Of a stretch of DNA of 64,000 nt, positions 16,452 through 24,747 are shown in pieces (positions within the stretch are counted from its first letter, which is position 1; each line of letters starts with the position of its first letter). The stretch covers positions 1,860,001 to 1,924,000 of the forward strand of contig NZ_CP069370.1 of assembly GCF_019623905.1 (NCBI RefSeq). The letters are read 5' to 3'. The position numbers and the translations under genes are program-made. This stretch comes from Neotabrizicola shimadae (GTDB taxonomy: Bacteria > Pseudomonadota > Alphaproteobacteria > Rhodobacterales > Rhodobacteraceae). The notes beneath the pieces were generated by a model. The model was not told the DNA's origin. It did no database searches and saw only the letters and a list, made by a program, of their open reading frames with translations.

Positions 16452-18737
16452 TCAGCGAACCAGCAGACGCGCTTCGTGCCGCTTCAGCGTGCGGCGGGCC
16501 GCCACGTAATCCTGCAGCCCGCCCTCGGTCGCCAGTTCGGGGAAGAGTTCCAGGATTTCCGACCGCTGCGCATTGCCGATGCCCTTCAGCGAATAGTCGC
16601 CTGGCTGGAAGCTTTCGGTCCAGGCGCCGTCCGCCAGCACGATCTGGTGATCGTCGAACAGGAAGTGGATATAGGACACCCCGGCCCGGTCCACCTGATG
16701 AATTGCATTGCCCGAGACCAAATGTTTGGCCGAAACCAGCACTTCGTGTTCGTCGAAATAGAGTTGCGTGCGGTCACTGGCCACCAGCATCCGGTGGTTG
16801 GGAGACACCAGCATGTCCCGCTCGGGCAGGCCGTTGCCAAGGCTGCCCTGACGGATCAGAACCGGCTTCAGGTGGGGCATGGCCACGAGATTGGCCCATG
16901 ACAGGTCCTTCTGGCCGACCCAACGGATTTCCTGGATGCCGTTGTCGCGGGTGATGACCTTGTCGCCCACCTTCAGGCTTTCGACCGGCACTTCACCACG
17001 CGGCGTCGCGATCAGCGAACCGGGGGTGAAGCAGGGCACGCACTGTTCGATTTCTGTGAATGTCACGCGGCCGACTTCACCGCCGGAGGAGTTGCGGATG
17101 ATCGCAATCCCGCTGATCGAGTCCCCGTCCGGGTCGTCGGTCACATTGGCCAGTTCGACCGAACCACCCGGCGGGATCAGCGCCGTCAGGTCCAGCGTGT
17201 CGAAATCGTCCCCGCCCGTGCCGCCATCCACACTGTCGCCGAAGCCGGCGTAGAAGGTATCGCGGTCGTCGCCGCCCAGCATCGTGTCGACGCCATTGCC
17301 GCCGGTCAGCGTGTCGTTGCCGGCACCGCCATCCAGCCGGTCCTGGCCATCGCCACCCGTGAGGGCGTCGTTGCCGGCATCGCCCGTCAGGCGGTCATCG
17401 CCGGTGCCGCCGTCCATGACATCGTCGCCCGCGCCGCCGGCCAGCGTGTCCTGTCCGCCACCACCGCTCAGGCTGTCGTTGCCATTGCCGCCCTCGGCAG
17501 AGTCGTCGCCCTCTCCGCCCGAAACGCTGTCAGCACCATCACCGCCGTACAGCCGGTCCTGGGCTCCGCCGCCGAACAGCGTGTCATTGCCTTGGCCGCC
17601 GATCACCGTGTCGTTGCCTTCGCCGCCATCGACAAGATCGTTGTCGATGCCGCCATCCAGCGAGTCATCTCCGTTGCCGCCGAAGATCTGGTCGGCATCG
17701 TCCATGCCGAAGACCGTGTCGTTACCTTCGCCGCCGTAGATCGTGTCCAGGCCGTTGTCCGGGCGCAGATCGCCCGCATCGTCGCGGATGTTCACCGCAT
17801 CCGGAACGGACGAGTCGTAGCCGCCATAGATCAGGTCGCCTTCGTTACCGCCGTCGATCAGGTCGTTGCCTTCGCCACCGATGATGGTGTCGCGGCCACC
17901 CTGCCCGTTCAGCGTATCATCGTCGACGCCGCCGTCGATCAGGTCATTGCCCTCGCCACCGGCAACCGAGTCATTGTCGTCGCCCGTGCGGATCGTGTCG
18001 TTGCCGTTGCCGCCAAACACGGTGTCGCGGTCGTTGTAGGGATCGCTGTCGGCAGGATAGAGCCCGGGATAGCCGCGGTCGGGCAGGCCAACGTTGCCGG
18101 AGGTGAGGCTCGCCGCGCTGATGGCAGACGTCGTGGTTCCGCCCGCGGTGTCGATCAGGTCGTCACCATCGCCGCCCTCAATACGATCACTTCCGTTTCC
18201 GCCGGAAACCGTGTCGTTGCCCGTGCCCGCATAGATCGTGTCATTGCCATCGCCGCCATCAAGCGCATCGGCACCATCGTTGCAAATCGGGCCCAGGTCG
18301 CCACCGTAGATCACGTCGTTACCAGATCCGCCGTCAACCGTGTCGTTGTCCGCCCCGCCCTTGAGCAAGTCTGCGCCTTCGCCGCCGTAGATCAGATCCT
18401 GACCTTCACGCCCCCAGAGCGTGTCGTTGCCAGCCTCGCCATAGATGGTGTCATTCCCCACACCACCGTCGACATAGTCGTTGCCGTTGCCGGCATACAC
18501 CTTGTCGTTGCCGAGGCCCGCGATCACCGTATCGTTGCCATCCTTGGCATAGATCAGATCATCGTTCGGGGCAGCGCCAGGCAGGATCGCGTCGTAGGAG
18601 TCGGGGCGATCACCGTCCTTGTCGACATAGCTTGTATCCATGAAGTCGTTGCCGGCCGTGCCGGTGACAATTCCGTCGCGGGTGGTCGTGCTGCCACCGC
18701 CGCATCCATCGTTGTTCTTGCTGTACGTGCTGCTCAT
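16452..18737 (-). CDS. RTX calcium-binding repeat protein with C-terminal Hint domain (paralogue)
   Basis: Paralogue of the neighbouring RTX/Hint protein, 761 aa. A short N-terminal stretch MSSTYSKNNDGCGGGSTTT leads into nonapeptide repeats that fill most of residues 25-490. The Hint_2 domain starts near residue 567 at CFTPGSLIATPRGEVPVESL, with VSPNHRMLV and GAWTESFQPGDYSL downstream. Like its neighbour it lacks a signal peptide and is probably exported by a type I system encoded elsewhere. The ATG at 18737 was chosen; a TTG six codons upstream is possible, and neither has a good ribosome site. A long non-coding region upstream suggests complex regulation. Confidence 0.87.
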   Translation of the reverse strand: MSSTYSKNNDGCGGGSTTTRDGIVTGTAGNDFMDTSYVDKDGDRPDSYDAILPGAAPNDDLIYAKDGNDTVIAGLGNDKVYAGNGNDYVDGGVGNDTIYGEAGNDTLWGREGQDLIYGGEGADLLKGGADNDTVDGGSGNDVIYGGDLGPICNDGADALDGGDGNDTIYAGTGNDTVSGGNGSDRIEGGDGDDLIDTAGGTTTSAISAASLTSGNVGLPDRGYPGLYPADSDPYNDRDTVFGGNGNDTIRTGDDNDSVAGGEGNDLIDGGVDDDTLNGQGGRDTIIGGEGNDLIDGGNEGDLIYGGYDSSVPDAVNIRDDAGDLRPDNGLDTIYGGEGNDTVFGMDDADQIFGGNGDDSLDGGIDNDLVDGGEGNDTVIGGQGNDTLFGGGAQDRLYGGDGADSVSGGEGDDSAEGGNGNDSLSGGGGQDTLAGGAGDDVMDGGTGDDRLTGDAGNDALTGGDGQDRLDGGAGNDTLTGGNGVDTMLGGDDRDTFYAGFGDSVDGGTGGDDFDTLDLTALIPPGGSVELANVTDDPDGDSISGIAIIRNSSGGEVGRVTFTEIEQCVPCFTPGSLIATPRGEVPVESLKVGDKVITRDNGIQEIRWVGQKDLSWANLVAMPHLKPVLIRQGSLGNGLPERDMLVSPNHRMLVASDRTQLYFDEHEVLVSAKHLVSGNAIHQVDRAGVSYIHFLFDDHQIVLADGAWTESFQPGDYSLKGIGNAQRSEILELFPELATEGGLQDYVAARRTLKRHEARLLVR

Positions 18738-19445
18738 TGTGCGACCAATATCCAAACCGACCCGAACCCGAGCGAGGCCGATCGGCCTCGCCCCAACGTC
18801 CGCCCCCCCTTGCGAGAGCGACGGTCCACTGGTTTCGACCCGAGGGGTCTCCGGTTACAGGGGCACGGCCCGTCTTGCGCGACACCAAACCTCTTCCGGT
18901 CCGGCGAAGTGCCGGCTCAGCCGATTCTTGGTGAGGTTTAACCTCGGCAGCCCATTGTCACCGTTGATACACCTTTCAGTGCACCTATGACGCAGTCCCG
19001 CCCCCACGGTTCCGCGCCATCCAGCAGACAAAGTTTGGATACAGGGAAAACAAGGTTTCAGAAAGCTGAAAACCCGTGATCTCCAATTGGTTACCGGGCG
19101 TGTAGCGCGACGCTCAACAGCCTCTGGTTGCACCCCCGGCCGCATTCCCGCAACAATTCCGCATCGCTCCCCCGCAGACCGGAACACAAATGCCTAAAAT
19201 GATTGGGTAAATCCAGGCGCCATCGAGAAGCGCGTTTCCGATGCCGCAACAATCGCCTCTTGTCGCCATCTCGCCACAATTGCCGCGTGTGCGCCCGATT
19301 TTGGCCCTGATTGGTTAGGAGCCGTTGCCGAAGGCGGACCAATGCAAGGATTCTACTGAAAATGACGCGGCGTTAAGAACATTGTGTCGGTCGAATCGCC
19401 GAATCGCGAACCGGCTTTCGCCATCTTCTAGCCATGATCCTGGGG
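18738..19445. other. Long upstream region of the RTX gene, no gene seen
   Basis: About 700 bases without a convincing coding frame, less GC-rich than the flanking genes. A perfect 13-base palindrome GAGGTTTAACCTC lies at 18933-18945, about 200 bases before the RTX start. The rest probably holds the RTX promoter and the tRNA 3' flank. Confidence 0.5.
18933..18945. promoter_or_regulatory. Perfect palindrome upstream of the RTX gene
   Basis: GAGGTT-T-AACCTC is a perfect 6+1+6 palindrome in otherwise non-coding DNA, about 200 bases before the RTX start. It could be an operator for a dimeric regulator. No family assignment is possible from sequence alone. Confidence 0.35.
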
Positions 19446-19529
19446 TGGTGCCCGAGGCGAGACTCGAACTCGCATACCTTGCGGCGACGGATTTTGAATC
19501 CGCTGCGTCTACCATTCCGCCACTCGGGC
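19446..19529 (-). tRNA. tRNA-Leu (anticodon CAA)
   Basis: Read on the minus strand, the gene starts GCCCGAGTGGCGGAATGG and ends in the matching acceptor strand CTCGGGC plus an encoded ACCA. The anticodon loop TTCAAAA gives CAA, which reads UUG. The long variable arm (GTCGCCGCAAGGTATG) is the class II feature expected of leucine tRNA, and the T arm GCGAGTTCGAGTCTCGC is intact. Confidence 0.96.
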
Positions 19530-19570
19530 CCCGGCGCAGTTAGCCTGCCGGGCGGGGGATGGTCAACTGG

Positions 19571-20413
19571 TCAAAGATTGCCGGAAAAGGTGTCGCAAGC
19601 GTCAATCTGGCCGGTCTTCATCCCGCGCAACAACCAGTCCGCCCGCTGCGCCGATGTGCCATGGGTGAAGCTGTCCGGCATCGGGCGGCGGCCTGCATTG
19701 CGCTGCAGCGTATCGTCGCCGATCTGGCGGGCGGCATTCATCGCCTCCTCGACGTCGGCTCGGTCGATCGTGCCGAACTTCTCGGACGCCTTGCGCGCCC
19801 AGATTCCCGCCAGGCAATCCGCCTGAAGCTCGACCATGACCGACACGGCATTGCTGTCGGCGGGGCTCATGCGCTGACGCAGGCGCGCGGTCTCGTTCAG
19901 GATGCCCAAAAGGTTCTGCACGTGGTGTCCGACTTCGTGCGCCACGACATAAGCTTGGGCGAAGTCGCCGCCCGCGCCAAGCTGGCGCTCCATGAGCACG
20001 AAGAAATCGGTGTCGAGATAGACCTTGCGGTCGACCGGGCAATAGAACGGGCCGGTCGACATGTCGGCCCCGCCGCAGGCAGACGCCGTGGCGCCCTTGA
20101 ACAGCACGAGAACCGGCGGCGCGTACGAGGCGTTCAGTTGCTGGCGAAAGACATCAGCCCAGACCTCCTCGGTATCGGCCAGGGTGACCGCGACGAACTC
20201 TGCGCGTTCCTGGTCGGCTGCAGTCAGATCGGCCGGCTCACTGGTCGTCACCTGCCCGCCATTCTCGATCAGCGGCGTCACGTCAACACCGAAGAAGTAG
20301 CCCACGGCGAGCACGACCAGAAGCCCGACCACGCCGATCCCGCCGCCCCTGGCCGCGCGCGAACCTCTGCGGTCCTCGATGTTCTGGCTTTGCCGCCGCC
20401 CGCGCCACTCCAT
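19571..20413 (-). CDS. Putative neutral zinc metallopeptidase (YpfJ family)
   Basis: A 280-aa membrane-anchored protein. The Arg-rich N-terminus (MEWRGRRQSQNIEDRRG) precedes one transmembrane helix at about residues 28-42 (VVGLLVVLAVGYFFG). The rest faces the periplasm and contains the catalytic motif VAHEVGHHVQNLLG (HExxH) plus the conserved PFYCPVDRKVYLD upstream and ELQADCLAGIWA downstream, where the third ligand lies. The family is widespread and its substrate is unknown. The length and motif order match YpfJ proteins, so function is known only at the level of a probable zinc protease. The ATG at 20413 is the only reasonable start. Confidence 0.88.
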   Translation of the reverse strand: MEWRGRRQSQNIEDRRGSRAARGGGIGVVGLLVVLAVGYFFGVDVTPLIENGGQVTTSEPADLTAADQERAEFVAVTLADTEEVWADVFRQQLNASYAPPVLVLFKGATASACGGADMSTGPFYCPVDRKVYLDTDFFVLMERQLGAGGDFAQAYVVAHEVGHHVQNLLGILNETARLRQRMSPADSNAVSVMVELQADCLAGIWARKASEKFGTIDRADVEEAMNAARQIGDDTLQRNAGRRPMPDSFTHGTSAQRADWLLRGMKTGQIDACDTFSGNL

Positions 20414-20548
20414 GACCCCGCCTCCAAGCTTCCAGGTCGATCACGCTCAAGTGTAGGCGGGGTTTGCAGCCTGGGGAAGCGTCCTGCACAAGGGGCAGCT
20501 TGACCTTCCGGCCCTGGCCGCGCCATGTCGGCACCGAAAGGAAGCCCG

Positions 20549-21136
20549 ATGCTTCGACGCCTTTACGACTGGACCCTGCGGCAGGCCGCGCATCGCCATG
20601 CCGAGCCGGTGCTGGCCACGGTGTCCTTCACGGAAAGTTCCGTCTTCCCGATCCCGGCGGATGTCCTGTTCATTCCGATGTGTCTGGCGCGGCCTGACCG
20701 GGCGATGCGCTATGCGGCGGTGGCCACGGTGGCATCGGTCCTGGGCGGGGTGGCCGGCTGGCTGATCGGGCGCTTTGCCTTCGCGCTCATCGCGCGGCCG
20801 CTGCTGGAATTCTACGGCAAGCTGGATGCCTTCGAGGCGCTGGCAGCTTCTGGTCCAGGGCTGGTGCTGCTTCTGCTGGTGACCTCGGGTTTTTCCCATC
20901 TGCCGCCGATGAAGGTGGTGACGATCCTGGCGGGGCTGATCGGGTTTCCCTTGGCGCCCTTTGTGGCGTCGGCCATTGTGGCGCGGGGCGGGCGGTTCTT
21001 TCTGCTGGGATGGCTGCTGAGGCACTATGGCCGGCCGATCCTGGGCTTCATCGAGCGGCGCTTTCCCTGGATCGCGGCCGGAGTCATCGTACTGGGGGCG
21101 CTCGCCTACCTGCTTGTCAAAGGGGTCCTATCATGA
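20549..21136 (+). CDS. YqaA/DedA-like inner-membrane protein
   Basis: A 195-aa polytopic membrane protein of the YqaA branch of the SNARE-associated/DedA superfamily. It has SFTESSVFPIPADVLFIPM near residue 32 (the conserved ESS..PIPAD motif), a glycine-rich membrane segment (VLGGVAGWLIGRFAF) and SGFSHLPPMKVVTILAG in the second half. DedA-type proteins act as lipid carriers or scramblases; the YqaA role is not settled. The ATG at 20549 follows AAGGAAG. The stop overlaps the dsbB start by ATGA, so the two genes form an operon. Confidence 0.85.
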   Translation: MLRRLYDWTLRQAAHRHAEPVLATVSFTESSVFPIPADVLFIPMCLARPDRAMRYAAVATVASVLGGVAGWLIGRFAFALIARPLLEFYGKLDAFEALAASGPGLVLLLLVTSGFSHLPPMKVVTILAGLIGFPLAPFVASAIVARGGRFFLLGWLLRHYGRPILGFIERRFPWIAAGVIVLGALAYLLVKGVLS

Positions 21137-21597
21137 GCCGGAACTTTCTTGTCGTGCTGGCCACGCTTGGCTCCGCCGCTGTGCTGGGCGGGGCGTTCTT
21201 CTTTCAGTACGGGATGGGGCTGCTGCCTTGCCAGTTGTGCCTGTGGCAGCGCTGGCCGCATGGGGCGGCGGTGCTGGCGGGGGTGCTGGCGCTGGTGACG
21301 CGGTGGAGGCTCTGGCCCTGGGTGGGGGCGCTCGCCACGCTGACCACGGCGGGGATCGGGGTGTTCCACGTCGGGGTCGAGCAAAGGTGGTGGGAGGGGC
21401 TGGCCACCTGCACCGTGGATGCGCTGTCGGGGGTGGGCAGGGATGACCTGCTGAACCTGGACGTCACGGTCGGCGGGCCGGTGGCCTGTGACGTGATCCC
21501 CTGGGAGATGTGGGGTATCTCGATGGCCGGATGGAATGTGATCGTGAGCCTGGGCCTGACCCTGGTCTGGGTGATCGCGGCGACCCGGAAGCGATAG
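21133..21597 (+). CDS. dsbB: Disulfide bond formation protein B
   Basis: Inner-membrane quinone reductase of 154 aa that would reoxidise periplasmic DsbA. Four hydrophobic helices are visible. The first Cys pair is in LLPCQLCLWQRWPH (residues 33 and 36), the classic CxxC next to the quinone-binding Arg. The second pair is in the periplasmic loop: ATCTVDALSG and GPVACDVIPWEMWG. The start overlaps the stop of the YqaA gene. Immediately after its stop codon comes the palindrome of the dispersed repeat element, which may act as its 3' end. Confidence 0.9.
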   Translation: MSRNFLVVLATLGSAAVLGGAFFFQYGMGLLPCQLCLWQRWPHGAAVLAGVLALVTRWRLWPWVGALATLTTAGIGVFHVGVEQRWWEGLATCTVDALSGVGRDDLLNLDVTVGGPVACDVIPWEMWGISMAGWNVIVSLGLTLVWVIAATRKR

Positions 21598-21672
21598 GCG
21601 TCCGAGCTCGGACGCTTTACTAATCCATGTAAAATCAATATCTTACCGACGCATATTAACTTGGACTTCATA
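21598..21672. repeat. Dispersed intergenic element, copy 1 (palindrome, 39-base spacer, conserved box)
   Basis: A perfect 18-base palindrome GCGTCCGAGCTCGGACGC (21598-21615), 39 variable bases, and the box ATTAACTTGGACTTCATA (21655-21672). The same palindrome and box, in the same orientation and with the same 39-base spacing, recur at 47413-47487. The spacer sequences are unrelated at base level. Read on the minus strand from 21671, the element would encode MKSKLI, 13 residues and RPSSDA. See the findings. Confidence 0.75.
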
Positions 21673-21803
21673 ATTGGCCACGCTCCGGCGGGCTGCGTCA
21701 TCGTGCCGGGCCGCCCAGTGCTCACGACATTTTGATAAAGATTAAAAATGTGGCATCCTCTGCCTCACGGGGAACCAGTTTCGGGTAAGTGGTGGGGGAA
21801 GAG

Positions 21804-22166
21804 ATGCTGACAATACACCTGATGGAGCCGGGGACGATCCTTGCGCTGCATCCGCATGGGGTGATCGAGGAGGGCGATATTGACCGGCTGCGGAAGGCGC
21901 TGGAGGACCAGGCAGAGGCGGGTCATGCGGTGCGGGGGCTTCTGGTGAATGCGGCGCAGTTTCCGGGTTATGCCGATGTCTCTGCGCTGATGGCCCATGT
22001 CGGGCTTATCCGCGAGTTTCACCGCAGGCTGGCCAAGGTCGCTCTTGTAACGGACGCCGGGTTCGGCCCGGTTGCAGAGACGCTCGGGCGCGCCATGCTG
22101 GCGGTGGACATGCGCCATTTTCCTGCGGCCCGGCTGGCGGAGGCCGAAGCCTGGCTGCGGGAATAG
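21804..22166 (+). CDS. STAS/SpoIIAA-like protein
   Basis: Cytoplasmic protein of 120 aa resembling the SpoIIAA-like/STAS group (PF11964 type): an N-terminal strand with IHLMEPGTILALHPHGVI, followed by alternating helices and strands including VRGLLVNAAQFPGYADVSAL and KVALVTDAGFGPVAETLGR. The family is found alone in many proteobacteria with unclear function, possibly lipid- or signal-related. The ATG at 21804 was preferred to upstream GTG codons because GGGGAAGAG lies immediately before it. A locally AT-rich stretch at about 21735-21755 may be its promoter. The gene is convergent with the TIM-barrel gene. Confidence 0.75.
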   Translation: MLTIHLMEPGTILALHPHGVIEEGDIDRLRKALEDQAEAGHAVRGLLVNAAQFPGYADVSALMAHVGLIREFHRRLAKVALVTDAGFGPVAETLGRAMLAVDMRHFPAARLAEAEAWLRE

Positions 22167-22175
22167 GACGGTCGA

Positions 22176-23015
22176 TCAGACGGCCAGCCGCTCGGCTTCG
22201 AGATATCGGGCCGAGACGAGGATATCTTCGGGACGCGCCATCTCGATGATGAGGCGGGGCATCTGCGGCAGTTCGGCCAGCGCCCGGAACAGCCCGTGCC
22301 AGCGGATCGTGCCCTGGCCGAGCGCCCAATGCCTGTCGGCCACGCCATCGGCATCCTGCAGGTGAACATGGGCGAGAAGCGGCCCGGCGGCGCGCACATG
22401 GGTATCGACGGGCGGTGCGGCGGTGGAGCCGTGGGCATAATGCGCATGGCCGGTGTCCAGCGAGACGGCGACCGCGGGCGAGGCGAAGGCGCGGACGAGA
22501 TCCACCCGTTCCTGCGGATCGCGGTCTTCGCAGTTTTCGACCACGAGGGTAATGCCATGAGCCTCGGCCCGCGCCACCACGGGGGCCATGGTTTCCAGCG
22601 AGCGGGCCGTGATGCCGGCCTGATCGTCCATCTCGGTGCCACGGTTGAAGCCGGACCAGGTGGTGAAGGGCGAATGCACGACCATGTGGCCACCGCCCTT
22701 GCCCCCCAGGATCAAGTCCAGCGCGTCGAGGGCGCAGAGCATCCTGTCCTGCACGATGGCGCGCAGGTCGGGATCGGGCTGGTCGATCTGGAAGCCCCAG
22801 AAGGGGCCGTGCACCCCGATGCGCCCGGTATGGCCGGCAAGGTCCGACCTTGCCCGCGCGGCGATGTCGCGCCAGGCGTCGTTCTGGAGCGCGCCGATCT
22901 CGGTGAAGTCGCGCAATTCCAGATCTCGCCCCTGTGCCAGCCAGTCCCGCAGGCCGGGCACGGCGGACAGGCTCGCCAGATAGGTGGCGCATCCGGCGCG
23001 GGGAAGATCAGGCAT
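22176..23015 (-). CDS. Sugar phosphate isomerase/epimerase-like TIM-barrel protein
   Basis: A 279-aa protein of the AP endonuclease 2/xylose isomerase-like TIM-barrel family. Metal-site motifs are visible: VVENCEDRDPQER with the first Glu near residue 150, SLDTGHAHYAHG with Asp and His near 180, LLAHVHLQDADG near 208 and LIIEMARPEDI near the end (final Glu). It probably isomerises or epimerises a sugar or related small molecule; the substrate is not readable. Its start overlaps the end of the exonuclease III gene by 8 bases, so it is translated from the same message. That pairing recalls DNA repair, but the motifs fit small-molecule enzymes equally well. Confidence 0.8.
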   Translation of the reverse strand: MPDLPRAGCATYLASLSAVPGLRDWLAQGRDLELRDFTEIGALQNDAWRDIAARARSDLAGHTGRIGVHGPFWGFQIDQPDPDLRAIVQDRMLCALDALDLILGGKGGGHMVVHSPFTTWSGFNRGTEMDDQAGITARSLETMAPVVARAEAHGITLVVENCEDRDPQERVDLVRAFASPAVAVSLDTGHAHYAHGSTAAPPVDTHVRAAGPLLAHVHLQDADGVADRHWALGQGTIRWHGLFRALAELPQMPRLIIEMARPEDILVSARYLEAERLAV

Positions 23016-23787
23016 CGAGGTCCACCCAGGCAGGAACATGGTCGGACGGCTTCTCGCGGCCGCGCACGGCCTTGTCGATGCCGGTCTCGCGCATCAGGTC
23101 GGCGGCCTGGGGCGAGAGCAGCAGGTGGTCGATGCGGATGCCGTTGTTGCGTTCCCACGCGCCGCGCTGGAAATCCCAGTAGGTATAGGTGCCGGGGCGC
23201 GGGTCTCGGGTCCGGATGGCATCGGTGAGGCCAAGGTGGATGAGCCGGCGGAAGGCAGCGCGGCTTTCGGGCAGGAACAGCGCGTCGGTCTTCCAGTCCT
23301 CGGGCTTCGCCGCATCCTCGGGCTGGGGGATCACGTTGTAATCGCCGCAGAAGACCAGGGGTTCTTCGGTTGCAAGAAGCTCGGTCACGCGGGCCTGCAT
23401 CCGTTTCATCCAGGCGAGCTTGTAGTCGTATTTGGGGCCCGGCGCGGGGTTGCCGTTGGGAAGGTAAAGCCCGCAGACCCGAATGGCCGTGCGGCCGACC
23501 ACGGTGGCCTCGATCCAGCGGGCCTGTTCATCGGTGTCGTCGCCGGGAAGGCCGCGCGTCACATCTTCCAGCGGCAGCTTCGACAGGATGGCGACGCCGT
23601 TGAAGCTTTTCTGGCCGTGGGTTTCGACGTTGTAGCCCAGGTCCTCGAAATGCGCGCGGGGGAAGGCTTCGTCCACCGACTTGATTTCCTGCAGGCAGGC
23701 CACGTCGGGCTGTGCCTCGGCCAGCCATTCGGTCAGCGCCTCGATGCGCGCCTTGATGCCGTTGATGTTGAAGGTCGCGATCTTCAT
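23008..23787 (-). CDS. xth: Exodeoxyribonuclease III
   Basis: DNA repair enzyme with AP endonuclease and 3' exonuclease activity, 259 aa. Active-site motifs in order: FNINGIKAR (Asn), ACLQEIKS (metal-binding Glu near residue 34), GLYLPNGNP (Tyr), VFCGDYNVIP (Asp and Asn near residue 150) and RIDHLLLSP, with the C-terminal KPSDHVPAWVDLDA that supplies the general-base His. The ATG at 23787 follows AGGAGAG. It is the first gene of a two-gene operon with the TIM-barrel protein. Confidence 0.96.
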   Translation of the reverse strand: MKIATFNINGIKARIEALTEWLAEAQPDVACLQEIKSVDEAFPRAHFEDLGYNVETHGQKSFNGVAILSKLPLEDVTRGLPGDDTDEQARWIEATVVGRTAIRVCGLYLPNGNPAPGPKYDYKLAWMKRMQARVTELLATEEPLVFCGDYNVIPQPEDAAKPEDWKTDALFLPESRAAFRRLIHLGLTDAIRTRDPRPGTYTYWDFQRGAWERNNGIRIDHLLLSPQAADLMRETGIDKAVRGREKPSDHVPAWVDLDA

Positions 23788-23946
23788 CGGGCTCTCCTGC
23801 CGCCTCGGGGAAAGGTGTAGCCTTGGGGTGGGGCAAGGGGCAAGCGGGGGTTGGGGTGGCACGCAAAGGGCAGGAATGGTTGTGACCCTTGACCGGAGCG
23901 AACATTGCGCCACTTCCGGCCCCTGCCCCGCCGCGAAAGGCCTGAC

Positions 23947-24747
23947 ATGACCACCCCTGCCGTTTCCGTGGTAATCCCCGCCTATCGTGCCGGGGCGGTG
24001 CTGCCGCGGGCGGTGGGTTCGGTATTGCAGGGCGGATTGCCAGAGGCGGCGCTGGAAATCCTGGTCGAAAGCGACGACGGCGCGGATTACCCAGCAGCGG
24101 CGGCGCTGTCGCCGGCGGTAAAGGTGGGAGTCAGCGGCGCGGTGGCCAGTGGCGTGGGGCCGGCGCGCAACCGCGCGCTGGACCGGGCCACGGGGGATTG
24201 GGTGGCCTTCCTGGATGCCGACGACTGGCTGGCGCCGGGCTTTCTGGCCGAGGCTGTTGCACTGGCCGAAGGATCGGGGGCGGCCATGGCGCGGCTGGAG
24301 GTACGGCTGGCGGGCGAGACCATCTTTGACCTCGCCCGGCACGGGGCCGGGGCGGATTTCGACCTGGCGGCGCGCACCGGGGCCTCGCTGCGGCCCGTGG
24401 TGCGGCGCACGCGCGTCGGACGGTTCCGCAACCTGCTGTCGCAGGACGTGGCGCATGGTCTGGAGGTGATCGGCGCGCATGGCGGGCGTCTGCCGCTGAC
24501 CGCCGCGCCCTATGTCATGGAACTGACCGAGGGGTCGGTGACGGATGCGGGGGATTTCGCCGACCGGGTGGAGGCGGCCTACCGCGACCACATCCGGGCG
24601 TTTCGGGCTGGCGAGACGGTGCTGTCGCCCGATTGCGCCGAGGCAGCGGCGCGGGTGTTCGAGGCAAAGATGGCACTGAACCGCCGCCACGCGTCGGAGG
24701 GCGCGGGGCGGCACTTCTATGCCTTTGCGGCCGGAGTGGCGGGTTAA
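23947..24747 (+). CDS. Family 2 glycosyltransferase
   Basis: A 266-aa cytoplasmic GT-A transferase. It opens TTPAVSVVIPAYRAGAVLPR, the usual first strand, then has ARNRALDRATGDWVAFLDAD, where the Asp-Ala-Asp (DxD) near residue 95 binds the metal and sugar nucleotide. The C-terminal half is less conserved and has no membrane helix. A role in capsule, lipopolysaccharide or protein glycosylation is likely but unspecified. The ATG at 23947 follows GAAAGG. The gene converges with the methyltransferase-TPR gene, overlapping by 4 bases, which may reflect a shared surface-glycan function. Confidence 0.86.
   Translation: MTTPAVSVVIPAYRAGAVLPRAVGSVLQGGLPEAALEILVESDDGADYPAAAALSPAVKVGVSGAVASGVGPARNRALDRATGDWVAFLDADDWLAPGFLAEAVALAEGSGAAMARLEVRLAGETIFDLARHGAGADFDLAARTGASLRPVVRRTRVGRFRNLLSQDVAHGLEVIGAHGGRLPLTAAPYVMELTEGSVTDAGDFADRVEAAYRDHIRAFRAGETVLSPDCAEAAARVFEAKMALNRRHASEGAGRHFYAFAAGVAG

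Noticed and set aside
12899-18737. Dense short repeats resembling a CRISPR array
   Set aside because: The periodicity is 27 bases with no unique spacers, and it encodes in-frame glycine/aspartate nonapeptides of RTX type.
21598-21672. Integron attC site as an explanation of the dispersed element
   Set aside because: The length is plausible, but the conserved R' and R'' boxes (GTTRRRY/RYYYAAC) are absent and there are no gene cassettes or integrase.
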